64,000 nt of DNA from Ciona savignyi (Eukaryota; Chordata; Ascidiacea; Phlebobranchia; Cionidae): assembly GCA_000149265.1 (NCBI GenBank), contig CH003284.1, positions 475,039-539,038 on the forward strand, given 5' to 3'. The notes below the pieces were generated by a model. That model worked only from the letters and a program-made list of their open reading frames with translations, did not search any database and was not told where the DNA came from. Of the stretch, positions 35,301-47,500 are shown one piece after another. The translations under genes and the position numbers were made by a program. Position 1 is the first letter of the stretch; every line of letters begins with the position of its first letter.

Positions 35301-37924
35301 GGTATGGGTCAAGTGTGATACTTTAATGGCATATGCTTAGTACGGTTGTGTGGTCGAATATTTAAAGCGACCAATACATATGCGGACTTGCAAATAAAAA
35401 CTGTCGTAGTGACGAAACTTCAATGGATTCGAAACTGAGTTCAGTACCATGGTGTCTTCGGTATGATGTCAAGATATTGTTGTCGTTTTCTGTAGCAGCT
35501 TTGGTCAAACGATTTTCCTTTTTATTAATTTAACGGTAAGGAAAATACCTCACTTTCATCTTAAATTATAGAAAGTCCAATACCTATTTAAGCTTAATGC
35601 GGAACATTAAATATGTAATTCCCAAATTACTGCGTTTTTCAAAGTGTGTGCAATAGCACACCGTTAAAAAACGCAAATGAAGTAACAACAGTAAATTTAT
35701 CGTATTTCCCCCCTAATTCTAAAAATAAAATGACCAAGAATAATTTTTTGTGACTGCTTAATATATACATATGTATATAATTCCTTGTTAATCCAGTCTT
35801 ACGAGAACTATTTTGAGTATGCGTCTTACTAATTTGAGAAGTAAACAGCCTCTGGCAAAAAATAAGTCACGTTGTATATCTTCGTTCCACCAAACCAATC
35901 ACGGTGACAAAGGTGTTACTAAAATAAACGAATGGCCATTCTATAAATATGTCGCTTGCCCTAACGATTCATAACAGTTCGACGATTCATTTACTCAAGT
36001 GTTTCAAATATTTTCTAAAATATCAGTGACAGTTGGTGTGTAAAAGTATAATTCCTCCATTGGGTTGTAATGATTACTGTATTTACATTGGAACGTACTA
36101 GTAAGCGGTCGTATCCTGCTGTGTTCTTACTGGGTTTACGAATACAAAGTTGGGCGTAAACTAAAGGTCTTATACGCAAACTCTAGAATTGTTACAGATG
36201 TGCAAAAAAGAGCAGGACCACCACTCAATTTGTATTTTTAATTATTAATAATCCATGCAGAATTTTACCTCATCCATGTTAGTTGCGAAGAAATAGTTGT
36301 GACCGATAAATGCGTTTCCAGGTTTCCCGTATGCAAATGAGTAACCAATTGCAAAGTACATGATTGCACCGATAACTAAAAAATATGTGTTTTTATTAAC
36401 AACGTTTCGTCTGATTTGGTTTGCTGTTAAAGGAAAATCGTTTTTTTCGTCTTCTCGGAACTGTTGCTTAAGTACTGTTAAACCGTACCAGGAAATCGAA
36501 ATATATATACGAAATATACCGACGTAACCAAATTAATCTAATGTGGGTAATATTCTACGTCTTAATAGAAACAGACCTATTGGTTTCTTAGAACGGTATT
36601 TAAGTAGTTTTAAAAACTAAGCATTTATATGTAAGCATCGTTGACAGACATTTACTTGCATAATTACGTTAAAGTGGAATTGTGTTGACACGATACAGTC
36701 TAGCTTCTCTGAGAAAAACTTTGGACTTTCGCTAACTTGTTGGTGTCCAATGAACCTTATTGTTATTGTAATCCACCCAAATATACTTACATAAATCCAG
36801 AACATTTTTCATGATAATATTTGTTGTATTTTTGCTTCTTACGGAGCCTGCTTCGAGGAAAGCGAAACCAGTCTGCATAACTGAAACAAAAATATTTCAT
36901 TTTCAAAAAATAAACCAAATAAAAATAAACCACTTTTTAAACCATTTAAGTAATTCTGTATGATTTTAAAATTGAAACACTTTCAAAAGTTTTTTTGTTT
37001 GCAAATGCATAATTTATTACTTGGGATTACATAGTTGATTCAATTTAAAAACAAGAAACTATAGAGCAGGGTCAGATTTACGTTTGAAATTGTTGTATAT
37101 TTAAAATAGCTAGAAACAATTTTGGTAAGGTTAATCCCTAAGATGACAAAATGAGAAAACGCAAATAATACTATTAAATTGGTATTCGCTTGGATTACCA
37201 GTGTTATTGCAGTATGATAAGTTGTATGTCGACTTAGAATATAAAATAGAATACTCATGTTTATCCCCATGAATGGGAAAACCAAGGGCGTTAACACACG
37301 GGCAATCGTCAGATCACTCTGCGCCCACCGCCGGCTTACCGGAACTATTGCAGTGTGTTGTGTATGATTCACACGTTTCTTCTAGTTAGTAAACCCCATT
37401 TATCCTCGGGGCTCAGGTAATGTTTGTTAAGTGCCTTAATTTCATAAGAAGTATGTCGACCTGCTTTAGCTGTTGTTCAACCAGTTAAACCAACTATTTA
37501 AAGCAATCAGATATGCTGGAGGTACCTGGCACTAGGACATTACCGACTAGCACGCGGTTAATCAAAAACCTCATATTTTTTGTCCGGACGGTTTAATTCA
37601 ACGGAACAACGGACATTTTTTTATCGTTACCGATACATATACGAATATATATATAAAATTGGACTTGGAGGCAACCCCATTATTTGTTAAAAACTTAGCG
37701 GTCTAAAAATGGTTTGAAACAGACTCTTTTATTTTCGTACGATCTATCGCTTAGATAATTTCACTGATACGGAAATGAATAAACAACTTGTGAATTCTGT
37801 CAACCAAAACTAATAAAAAAAACTTACACAGAATAAATATTCCGCATATGACCAGGAAAAATTGATCCAAATTCGATTTTAGTTCGTCCAGGTTAAGAAC
37901 ATTGGTAGTTGAAATATTGCTCAT
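29389..37924 (-). CDS. AMT: Ammonium transporter (AMT/Rh superfamily, AMT branch), 10 exons
   Basis: Polytopic membrane protein that moves ammonium/ammonia. Exons on the minus strand: 37924-37828, 36880-36791, 36375-36269, 35195-35003, 33915-33761, 33258-33021, 32186-32043, 31740-31613, 30297-30087, 29531-29389; 501 residues, all phases consistent. Landmarks are [19 protein letters not shown] (TM1), [35 protein letters not shown] (TM), [19 protein letters not shown] with pore His178, [16 protein letters not shown], and [17 protein letters not shown] with the second pore His343. Both twin histidines are present. The cytoplasmic C-terminus keeps [16 protein letters not shown], the regulatory tail motif of AMT trimers, followed by a short Gly-Asn repeat. 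Rh glycoproteins lack these AMT signatures. The 3' splice site of exon 10 lies within a SINE A tail, and a hAT element sits close to exon 8. Confidence 0.94.
29532..29790 (-). repeat. SINE family A copy whose tail abuts AMT exon 10
   Basis: Head at 29790 (CCGGCCGGTCAGTCTGGTGG on the minus strand), body with an internal deletion, and tail ATATCCTATTCTATTTTATC running directly into CTAACAG, the AMT exon 10 acceptor. Same orientation as AMT. Confidence 0.8.
30497..30745 (+). repeat. SINE family A copy, highly diverged
   Basis: Recognisable only by order: tRNA-like head (GTTGCTAAGTGCATCGC), GGCAAGGTACTT, AACAACACTACAGTAGGTCC, GCGAGTAATCTAACAAT and GGGGATAAAACAT. Intron 8 of AMT, antisense. Confidence 0.5.
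31764..31930 (+). mobile_element. hAT-type MITE with 8-bp target duplication
   Basis: Begins CAGGGGTGGGCAAC and ends GTTGACCATGTCTG, imperfect terminal inverted repeats typical of hAT elements. It is flanked by identical ATTTAGAA at 31756-31763 and 31931-31938. Length 167 bp, no coding part. Its left end is 24 bp from the acceptor of AMT exon 8. Confidence 0.8.
35338..35455 (+). repeat. SINE family B copy
   Basis: TACGGTTGTGTGGTCGAATA, CGACCAATACATATGCGGAC and GGATTCGAAACTGAGTTCAG in family order. Intron 3 of AMT. Confidence 0.6.
37230..37437 (-). repeat. SINE family A copy, head missing
   Basis: AATAGAATACTCATGTTTAT tail, GGGCAATCGTCAGATCACTC centre, ending at TTGTTAAGTGCCTTAA. Intron 1 of AMT. 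Confidence 0.75.
37585..37715 (+). repeat. SINE family B copy, degraded
   Basis: Faint head followed by ACCGATACATATACGAATAT and a worn 3' part (AAAACTTAGCGGTCT). Intron 1 of AMT. Confidence 0.4.
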
Positions 37925-37960
37925 ATTGATTCGTTATTAAAAACTTCGGCAGATCTATCC

Positions 37961-37980
37961 CTGAAAATATAGAAAGTCTA
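37961..37980 (-). promoter_or_regulatory. 3' splice site upstream of the AMT start codon
   Basis: On the minus strand TTTCTATATTTTCAG ends at 37961, leaving 36 nt before the ATG at 37924. Strong acceptor, hence trans-splicing or a 5' UTR intron. Confidence 0.45.
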
Positions 37981-38205
37981 TGCATTAAAAAAATTCATGT
38001 CTGTCTAAAACACACGATTTTTAAATTTTAAAAAACATAATTTTGATTTTCTGTCGCTTGCCTCAAACTAACCAGTCTTGCGGACGAACCCATGTAACTT
38101 GACCACTGCTTGGACTGTCTCGAAAAATAAACTTACTTAATGTCCATTTGCGTAAACTCTTTATTTTTATTGTTCATTTTTATTATACCGAAATTTAACA
38201 ATTTA

Positions 38206-38312
38206 TTGCTTGTTTAGACGTGTTCTAAAGACTGTCGTTTTGCCCTTTTTCCTGTTTTCCGTATTTTTATTAAAGGTCCTGCTTCATGTTTTCATCGTGG
38301 AAACCAAAAAAC
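38206..38312 (+). repeat. Short repeat family C copy
   Basis: TTTAGACGTGTTCTAAAGAC, ACTGTCGTTTTGCCC and ATTTTTATTAAAGGTCCTGC, closely matching the minus-strand copy at 46520-46640. Confidence 0.6.
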
Positions 38313-41263
38313 TAAACTAAAACTATATTCAATTATAAAAATAGGACTTAACGAGCAGAAATACGAGTTATATTCCTTTAATATCAAGACAAATGGAAAA
38401 CATGACAAACGCCAGGTCTTTTTATTCTAGAAAAAGAAAGAAGGCAAGGACAACGGGTTTATCCAGTAGCTATATATATCCCTAATGCTTGTACGCAATG
38501 ACTTTCAAAAATTAATTTCTCTCCAATATATCTCCGATATATATCGGTTGTAGTTGTAAAAATAAAAATAGTGTGTTAATTTACTGAGTAACATTTTCTG
38601 TAAAAAAACAAATTGGTTTGTAAAATGTAAAAAAGAATAATTTAGGTAAAAAACATAACCTGTATGAATAAACTGCTTTCATAGGTTTCTATGTAAAAGA
38701 ACTTTATTATTTTTTACAGTGTAGAAAAAAATTATTAGTGGTGCAACCGAAATAATTTGTTTCAAGCCGTTTTTGGTTCATCTAAAGCGTAATTATTCCA
38801 AAATAATTATTCTTGTTGATAAATTGCTAATTGAACCGGACAACTGAGAAATGACTGTGCATTAATTGTTGTTTGGTGTATGCGGTGTTCCGTTACCCTG
38901 GTCGCTACGATTCCAGCTATTTGTCTGTGGATTGTTTACTGGTAAGTTTTTTTACGTGTAAACGTCTGCAATCTGTTTTCTTAATTTGCAAAATAAAATA
39001 TTTCGAAAAAAAACTCACATGAAACAACCTTTTGTAGTTCGTATTTATGTGCGAAATAAACGTTTAATAATTACGATTAGTTCGTTTAGAATTACAATAT
39101 TTATACAATTCATGGCTTTTGGTATTTATCACGATACTGTGTAAATTTATAGAATTATTTTTTTTGTAGCACATTTACTGAGGACAATATATAATAGACA
39201 CAAACTTACGTTTTTAAATTTGGTTTCATTTTGTGTTATTAAAAAAACATACCTTACGACCAAGTCCACAATAAGGCAAAAGGGATTTATGGCAATTAAA
39301 ATGGTGGATAGAGATTAAAAAAATATCGAGAATAGCGAGTCAAATATCGCGATAATCGCGATTATCGGCAGTAAACGTGGGGAATTCCCAAGATCTCAAC
39401 TAAAAGTTTTAAACAGATTACATTGCGTTTCTTGTAGATAATAGAACTATGCATTTGTTTTTGAACAATGTTCACTGACTTTAAAATATACTGTTAATGC
39501 CAATCAGCGTCGTCTTATAAATATTGAGTTCGTATTTTCTCCTAATTCAGTTTCCCGATAAAGCAATACGTGGATGGTACGATAAGTACTAATTTATTAG
39601 TATCGTAGCTGTGTGGTATCGCGAATAGTGATATATCGTTGGAGCCCTATTTATAGTTTTAACTCATTTCAACTTTTAAATTAACACACAGCAGGCAACA
39701 ATCAACTTTAAACTTGTTTCAAAACAACAAACTCTGTGATAACTATATGTTATGGGGTTAAGTGTTAGCTATGACAAGCAACGAGAGGTTTTAGGAAATA
39801 CCCAGCGGCACGGCTTACGTGTACGTTTATACTTTAATTAGATGGCTATTATGGCTGCGATCTTATCCTGAATTTAATATTCGCCTCTGGCAACACATAG
39901 GTCAACGTCAAATCAGTCGTATTTCTAAAGCAAATTTATTTGTTATAATGTAATGTTTCTGGAGCAGCGACAAACTGATTCCACAACTTTATTATATGCT
40001 GTCTTCCTCATATTATTTACAGACCATTTATTCACGTAGTTAAGTTTTATTCCTATGTAAACGTAGTTAACTTAAACATTATGGCGTACGCTATATTTTT
40101 CTCTTATTTAAAAGTGCCAGATTATGATTTGTATGCAGAGGCGTCTCCGGCATTCTTACTAAGTTATACTAGTACATATCCTAGCTGGGATCTACTAAAC
40201 GGAACCGGCTTACAGGACCGACTCTTACTGATATATTTGTCAATGAACATATTTTAGGACATGCTCGTGGACAAACCTGCATTATTTGGCCATCATAATG
40301 TTAACAAAGATTTGCTTGGGGGATATTAGATTTTAATTAGAATTGTTTTAAACTCATCAAAATCACTTCCTACATTCAGTATGGCGGCAAACATGAGCAC
40401 CAGTTTTTTAAGCAACCGACTAAGACTTTAACTGATTAATGTAATAGTGAACTATTATTGAAAATTTATTGGACAAAATTAAAACAGCAAAGGATTTATC
40501 GCCGTGGATGGAAATTGATACATCTAAAATTATCTCGTAAATTGTTTTGAAAATTATTCCGAAAAGTATTTTAGAATCGTTTCTTAGTAAAGTCAAAAAA
40601 CTGTTATAAACGTTTTCATAAGAATAAAACTTAAAATAATACTTATACTTATATACCCATGTTCTCATTTTACCTTTGTAAATGTGACATAGCAATTGGG
40701 ATTAACCTTTATCTTTTTCGAAAAAACACATGGACTTAAACATTCAAAAAAATTAAGTGTCGTTTTTATTCTTATTGTGGACAATATTTTATTACTGTGC
40801 TAATTTTTAAAACGTTGTGGGTTCAAATTGTTTTTATATTAAATTGCCATATTTATCGGTCGCGTTATCTATTCGATTACTTGACCGTACCTGTACTGTA
40901 GTATTGATTCACTATATTAATGGTAGCATCATCCGCCGCCCGTGCTTATGTTACGGGCTAGGTGGATCTAATAACAAACATAGTTCATAAACGAAACTTT
41001 CTGCTGCATACTGTTGATGTTGAAAACAATTCTACTGAGCAAAAACGGTAATAATTTTTATTTTTTTACTGTTATTTTGCATGTGTTTAAATGCCTATTT
41101 TTTGCCAAATGTAAAACTTATCTGAACGAATATCCCGTGTGATTTATTTAAAACATACCAATGTTTGTGTGTATTTACGCAAACCTCAATTTTGTAATTA
41201 ACACTAATCGTTAGGTCAAGTATTGTCACTTGTATTCCACACAACAGTGGATAAATACTCTTA
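38313..41263. other. AT-rich gap with worn repeats
   Basis: No gene recognised. Around 39300-39660 there are CGATAATCGCGATTATCG-type tracts and an end like TATCGTTGGAGCCCTA, suggesting a decayed DNA transposon, but I could not pair its ends. A minus-strand SINE B fragment lies near 40850-40905. A minus-strand ORF at 40420-40695 is AT-driven and not convincing. Confidence 0.35.
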
Positions 41264-41392
41264 CAACGAACGGTTGTGTGGTAGCATGGTTAACGCGAGC
41301 CATTCATATACCACGCCATATATAAAAAAAACGGTTTTCGTGACAAGCCCATCATGGACTCGAAACTAAGCCCAGTGAAAAAGAATACATTT
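41264..41392 (+). repeat. SINE family B copy
   Basis: GAACGGTTGTGTGGTAGCAT, GGTTAACGCGAGCCATTCAT, then CAAGCCCATCATGGACTCGA and an A-rich end. Confidence 0.65.
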
Positions 41393-41957
41393 AACAGGAT
41401 AATGCAAATCAAACACGTTGACGCGCCAACATAATTTATAGCGAAAATTTTGTACCCCGGGGCCACATACAGTTTACAAAAACATATCGCTAGAGGTCTA
41501 CTTCACGGTAATACACAAAATATTACTTGATCGTTATCCCCTTCACCTTATCGTGATATTGCACAGGAGAGTAGTTTTTCGGAAATTTTACAAATGTTGT
41601 GCCATGCTGTGCTATGATGTCGATTACAATGTTTATTGATAGGCGAACCTAATTAAAGCTGATTTGTGCGGAATGTGAAAACAAGGCGATTATCAACCGG
41701 TTTGGTTACCATGATTTTAGTGCACTGAATGGACCAGGGTCAGAATCAATTTCTTTTGGGTTTCTCTATATAACAACAACTCAAAATATCTTTTTATGGA
41801 AGATATTAATAAAAATTACATGCGAAATTAAACTTTAAAAAAATCATCATTTACTTTTTTGCAGAAGATATAAAACGTTTAAGAGATATGGAACACGTAC
41901 AATCTCGGATATGATTTTTTTTTTTTATAAAATTACAGATATCTTCAAGGCTTAAGC

Positions 41958-42441
41958 CAGTGGTTCCCAAACTTGTTTGGTTGGCGGCGCCCTTTGAAAA
42001 CTTTTTAAACCGTGCGGCTCCCTCATAAACCCAAAATTTTTAAACTGCAAGTATTGTATATTGTAGATCCAGACTAGCACGCATTTGGATAACCATTCAA
42101 ACTATTCAAAACTATTCACCAAAGTGACGAACAGTCAATTAATGCAAAGCAGTTATTTGACAAACCATTATTCGAAAATCAATGCCACGTTTGTCAGCAA
42201 ATAGTGGGAGATAACACCGAACAATGGATTTTACAAGTAAAACGAATGCTGTATGCCAGTGTATGGGGTTGTACACCAGGCTTAAACATCTCCAATTAAC
42301 GTTTTACTGGTGTAACGAACATGTACTGTAATTTTTGTGAGAAAAACAATAAATGCAGCAACTTCCGCATGCTTTCGTGGCGCCCCTGGCAAAGTCTCGC
42401 GGCTCCCCAGGGCGCCGCGGCGCCCGGTTTGGGAACCACTG
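41958..42441 (+). mobile_element. hAT-type nonautonomous element, 484 bp
   Basis: Starts CAGTGGTTCCCAAACTTG and ends with the inverse, GTTTGGGAACCACTG. Perfect 8-bp target duplication GCTTAAGC at 41950-41957 and 42442-42449. GC-rich subterminal blocks (GGCGGCGCC, GGGCGCCGCGGCGCC) flank an AT-rich core with no recognisable transposase. Confidence 0.88.
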
Positions 42442-42519
42442 GCTTAAGCAATAAAGATTCATCAATACGAGAGGCAAGGTCGATCAGATTAAGCCCGACA
42501 CGAATCATAACAGGATCAC

Positions 42520-42630
42520 ATGATGTACGATCTGTGGCCGACTGGTTAACGAGACCAATATATATATACACGGAATTCTATACAATAACGGTCATCATGA
42601 TGTTTTCTAAACTTCCCACGGTTAAAAAAT
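42520..42630 (+). repeat. SINE family B copy
   Basis: GTACGATCTGTGGCCGACTG, GGTTAACGAGACCAATATAT and a worn 3' part ending in GGTTAAAAAATAA. Confidence 0.55.
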
Positions 42631-43344
42631 AAACCACCGATCTTCTGCATTCTTTCAATATACCTAGAATTATTCAACTAATGAAGGATCACTTATATTT
42701 GGAATCCGGGGACACTTTTTGACTAGTTGGTCAGAATTTTTGGTAGATGAATATAATAAATAAAGAAAACAACATTTGACACGGTTACCATCTAAAAAAA
42801 CAAAAAAAAATTGAATTCAACACAATAACTAAGTTATAAAAATCAAAATAAATTTGATTAGTAATTAGCATAATAAATGTCAAAGTGGCGTTCAATTAGA
42901 GGATTACGCTGTATTTTTTAACCATTTTTTATAGTGGTGTTTAAATATAGGTTTTACGGCATATCAACAAAATCTACAAAAACTATTATCGCAATAAATT
43001 GTAAAGAAAACGGCGTCTTTTCTTAAATTATGTGTGAAAACACATTCGATGATGAATGGAACTAAAATAAAAAAAAATGTTGTCTTGTTGAACAGTGGGC
43101 CGCCATGCTTTATTCTACTATCACGACAAAAGTGTCATATTGCCGTTTAAAGCTAGCAGATTTTTTACTGCCGTTTACGGCGGCTGGAGATTACACAAAA
43201 TGATACGAATTACGTGATCGCTACGCTAAAAGGTACTCGCAGGGCTTCATGTTATATCTAGTTTAATAAAAGCTGATCTCGAGTCCCTTGTGGTTTGTGC
43301 CCGAACTTGAGTATACACGACATTTAGATAACTATCCACTAGTT

Positions 43345-43704
43345 CAGGGGTTCTTAAACTGGGGGGCGCGCCCCCCTTGGGGGGCGTGAAAGCTTCGCAA
43401 GGGGGGCGCGAGCATGACAGTGACATATTTATGTGAAAGTGAATTTTCGGCACTTGTGAGTATAAAGACAAAATGTCGTAACAAACTAAAATGCGAAGCA
43501 GATCTTCGATGTTCGTTGTCTTCAACAAAGCCTCGAATTAAACGACTAGTTTCCCAAAAACAGTTGCACCCTTCACACTAAGCAGGGTAATGGCAAATAA
43601 ATTATTGTTCTATTTTTCGTAAATTTGATTTTTGAGTAGGTGAGGCGTGAGCATGAATCACAAATCTCAAGGGGGGCGCGACTGAAAAAGTTTAAGAACC
43701 ACTG
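43345..43704 (+). mobile_element. Internally deleted hAT element with transposase C-terminus
   Basis: Ends CAGGGGTTCTTAAACTGG and GTTTAAGAACCACTG form inverted repeats. Flanks CACTAGTT (43337-43344) and CACTAGTC (43705-43712) are an 8-bp target duplication with one mismatch. Bases 43423-43581 keep 53 codons of transposase C-terminal sequence. Confidence 0.85.
43423..43581 (+). pseudogene. hAT transposase C-terminal fragment
   Basis: The plus frame reads YLCESEFSALVSIKTKCRNK, then LKCEADLRCSL and KPRIKRLVSQKQLHPSH with a natural stop. This is the conserved dimerisation end of hAT transposases related to the ZBED/FAM200 group. There is no start codon or catalytic region; everything upstream was lost by internal deletion. 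The frame has no stop or frameshift, so the element is not very old or the full-length source is well preserved. Confidence 0.8.
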
Positions 43705-44189
43705 CACTAGTCTAATCCCATACATAAGTGAAACAAACATAAGAACACTTTCTTCTTTATCCCACGAAGTATTGTTTTCCTTTTATTGTGAAAATATTAG
43801 TTTTGCGGCTACCAGTGATTTTTATTTTGTGAAATATCGCTATAAATATATCTTTACGTGCAAAAACTTGACGATCCTGCTTTAGTCCAATCAGCAAGCT
43901 TTATAGAATTCCGATGGCAATGTGAGATAACCAAGACATGTAGATTTATGCTCACGCGATCACCGTAATAGAGCTCGGGCCATGACTAAGAGAGGGCCAC
44001 ATGTCATTTCAGCCACGCATAGAGGTCTATTAATTGGTTATAGGCCACTTCTACGGTTACCAAATTCAAATAAACGAGAAAAGGATTATAATGCTGCAGA
44101 GCGGTCTTCGCCGAATTTTGGGTTCTGTTATCAAAAGAAAATTACCGGATTATTACCCACACAATCCCTGCATTATATTCAATACAAAA

Positions 44190-44275
44190 TTTAGGACAGG
44201 ATATTCAAGTTTATCCCCGTAAATGGGAAAACCAAGGGGGTTAACACACGGGCAATCATCACATGTCGGGTTACT
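44190..44275 (-). repeat. SINE family A tail fragment
   Basis: GGACAGGATATTCAAGTTTA, AACCAAGGGGGTTAACACAC and GGGCAATCATCACATG. Lies 250 bp past the METTL14 stop codon. Confidence 0.65.
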
Positions 44276-44523
44276 ATATCTGGGTAACGCAAAGTGTAGT
44301 CGAATAATTTGACTTCTGCGGCTGTCTCTGTTGCAGTTATGGTTACAATTGTCTGTATTTGTACGAACAATATTTTGTAATTGATCCACATTTGGTGATA
44401 GTTTTTCGCAATTACATTGTGCGTTTCAATTTTCGGAGAAAAAATTGGAAGGGAAGTCAATTCGTATGTCAACGTAAATCGTGTCACGTTTTCGTTAATG
44501 ACAAACGGACGTCGGCGAAACAA

Positions 44524-47500
44524 TTATCGCGACAAATGTGAATCCCGAAAGCCTCGATCACGAGCTTCGCGTTTCCTTCTGTGCTGTGGCTTTACACCGG
44601 AGCGATAATGGTCATCTCTATTGTCCGCATACACCGGTCTCGAATCCATCAACGACATATCTCTGCTATTGGACCTGTCTAAATCCGGTTGCAATCCGCC
44701 CGGAGTGAAATCTTTTCTCGTTCCAGGAATGTCCTTACGCATACCACGTCCTCTACCGCCCCTAGAGGCCGGTGTTCCACGCTCTACCTTTTTGTCCCTA
44801 GGTGGCGGTGTTTTAGGTCGTAGTCGCTCAATCTCTTCAGAACAAGCTGCGAAAATATAACTGAAGTTTGTTGTGCTTGAAAAGAATTGACGGATTTGTG
44901 TTAAACGAAGGATGGACAACAGAAGGTTTTAGGTGTAACTGGTTGGATATTCATGTTTATCCCATGGATGGTAAAACCAAGGGGGTTAACACACGGGCAA
45001 TCGTCAGATCACCTCACGCCCACCGTCAGGTTACCAGAGGTATATCAGTGTGTTGTGTGTAATTAAGACATTCTTTAAATTTAATAGAACCTGTATATTC
45101 TACTTGCTTAAGGCTATGCCTAGCCCAAGGACACAATCGATTAGCTAGCGACCAGTTTTTAATCTGCAACCCTTCGACTGAAAGGCAACGCACTAACCCA
45201 CCAAGCTATTTCCTCAACTGACTTACACCACATACACCATACCAGTATATCGTAAATATTTATTAAAAAAAATGCGGAGGGAAAATTTAACACTGGAAAA
45301 TGTCAGACTACCCTGTGTCCACAGGCGGATTACCAGAGTTATTTTAGTGTGTGGAATATAAAGGAAATATTGGTAGTTTTCTTAAACTAAGTATTTGGCC
45401 AAAGCAATGTTTACTATTTCCCTGCCCAATGCCACTGCCAAAATGCTAGAAGTCGAAGTCGCCTTTTAATCGAAATGTTGCAGGTGCGAAACTGGTCACT
45501 AGCTAGTCGGTTGTGTTCTTGGGCAAGGCACTACTAAATCGAAGAAACATGTCTATCATATACAACACACTGCAATAGCTCTGGTAACCCAACGGTGGGC
45601 GCGAGGTGATCTGTATCCCCCTTGGTTTTCCCATTCACAGGGATAAACATGAATATCCTATTCTATACCAATCTTTCGCCATACAGAAAAAGCTTTTGGA
45701 TATGAATAAACTTAATGCCACAACAGCAAATTTTCACCAGAAAGGTATCCAGTCTTGTTCTCCTCTGTCACACGGAAATAAGCGCTGTAAGTTTCTTTGT
45801 CAAAATTGTTCTTGGTCAGTTGTGGTCCAATTGTTAGCCATCCTGGTCTTATTGAGGTGTCCCTGTCAGGAAAAGATTTACTTGGTTATTACTGCAAGTA
45901 CAATTTTGTTAAGGATTGTGTTAACAGGAGAGAGCAATTGGAAAATGAGAATGGAAGGATAAATGGCTGTTTCATTCTTTATCTTGATGGATGGGGAAAC
46001 CAAGTTGAATTTACAATTCACAAAACTTGCATCAGTTTTCGAGTTTCCTAATATTATTAAAACTTTATGGTTTATTCTTTTCTAACCCATTAATACATGG
46101 GATTAATATAATGTCCGCTATGTGCCTTGCCCAAGGACTCAACAAACTAGTTAGCGAACAATTTAGATTCATCATTTGGAAAAGGTTAAAAACAACTAAA
46201 TACAAATCAAAACACATGTAGACTAAAAAAATGGAATGATAATGAGGGATGATGTCAAAAACAAGATAGGTAAAACAGTGATATAGCTCATGGGGCAATA
46301 TGTGTACAGTCGTATAGAGGGGAAAAGTTGTATTAAACTATTAATAATTAATGCCAAAACAGATCATAATAATACCATACATTTACCAGCCCAATAAAAA
46401 CATGCAACTTATATTTCTAGATCCTAAATCCAATAGTGACAGATTAAGTTATTGACTGGAAACCAAAACAATTTGACCCTAGCTCGAATACTACTGAAGC
46501 AGATATGTACACGCCCGCAACAGTGTAAGCTTCCAGTTTTCCACAATGAAAACACGAAGCAGGACCTTTAATAAAAATTTGAAAAACGGGAAAAAACGGC
46601 AAAACGACAGTTGTTAGAACACGTCTAAAAAGGCAATAAAAGGTATAGTTAGACGTGGCCGTTAAACCCAAATTTTAACTGTTATCCCACAAAATAAAAG
46701 TAGGTTGCTGAATGCTGATACCTGGCCTAGGTGAAAAGTGTCCAAGAGTATATTAGGGCTATTGGTGTGGTTAGTGTATGACATACATAATAAAGACCAC
46801 ACCTCCCAAATAAATGCAATCTACGACGACCAAGACAAAAATGCTCGATGATGTGAAACATTTCTTCAGGTTTTTCATTGCTTCCTGGTTCCCCTTCCTC
46901 TTCTATAATTAAATCTATGAAGAATAATTTGTTAGCTCATCAGCTAAAAGTTAGGCCGAAACTGGCACTTAGAAGTTGTTTTCTGAACCTTCGTTTAAAC
47001 CAAGGTGGGCAACATTTTATTCTTCTGATACGGCTCTTATTCCCTTTATTGCTACTGTAGTGAGTGCTTAATAGTTTAATACCCATTCATAGTAAAACAA
47101 ATACAATATCACTTACCCCTTTATTTTACACAGTGTTGTTTATTATCTGTTAAAATCGGACTTTAGTTGAAAATGGTTGCCAACCATTGGTTTAAACCAA
47201 TGCTTTTCAAATGGTGCGCAATAGGGTTTAGCTAGATGCACCTTGCATTTCGTAAATTTACGACAGAGTTTAGTTTAGTTATTTATTTTTTGCCCCAGTT
47301 TTTAAAAATGGCAAACGAATATAATCTTGATACAGGAACGGGAAAAGACGGCAAAACGAACAGTCGTTAAAACACGTCATTAAAAATATATATAAAAAAG
47401 AACAAAAAGTGTGCATAGATCATAAATTACTATTCTTTTCCATTGTAACGTTAGTTCTACATTAACTTTTAAAAAGCAATAGCGCTTAAGAAACAGTAAT

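Noticed and set aside
40420..40695. 91-codon minus-strand ORF
   Set aside because: Composition is that of AT-rich DNA (Ile/Lys/Tyr/Phe), with no recognisable motif.
42296..42632. ORFs on both strands over the right end of the 41958 element
   Set aside because: They cross the GC-rich hAT terminal repeat and a SINE B copy; no protein homology.
44621..44860. 79-codon plus-strand ORF
   Set aside because: Antisense of METTL14 exon 10.
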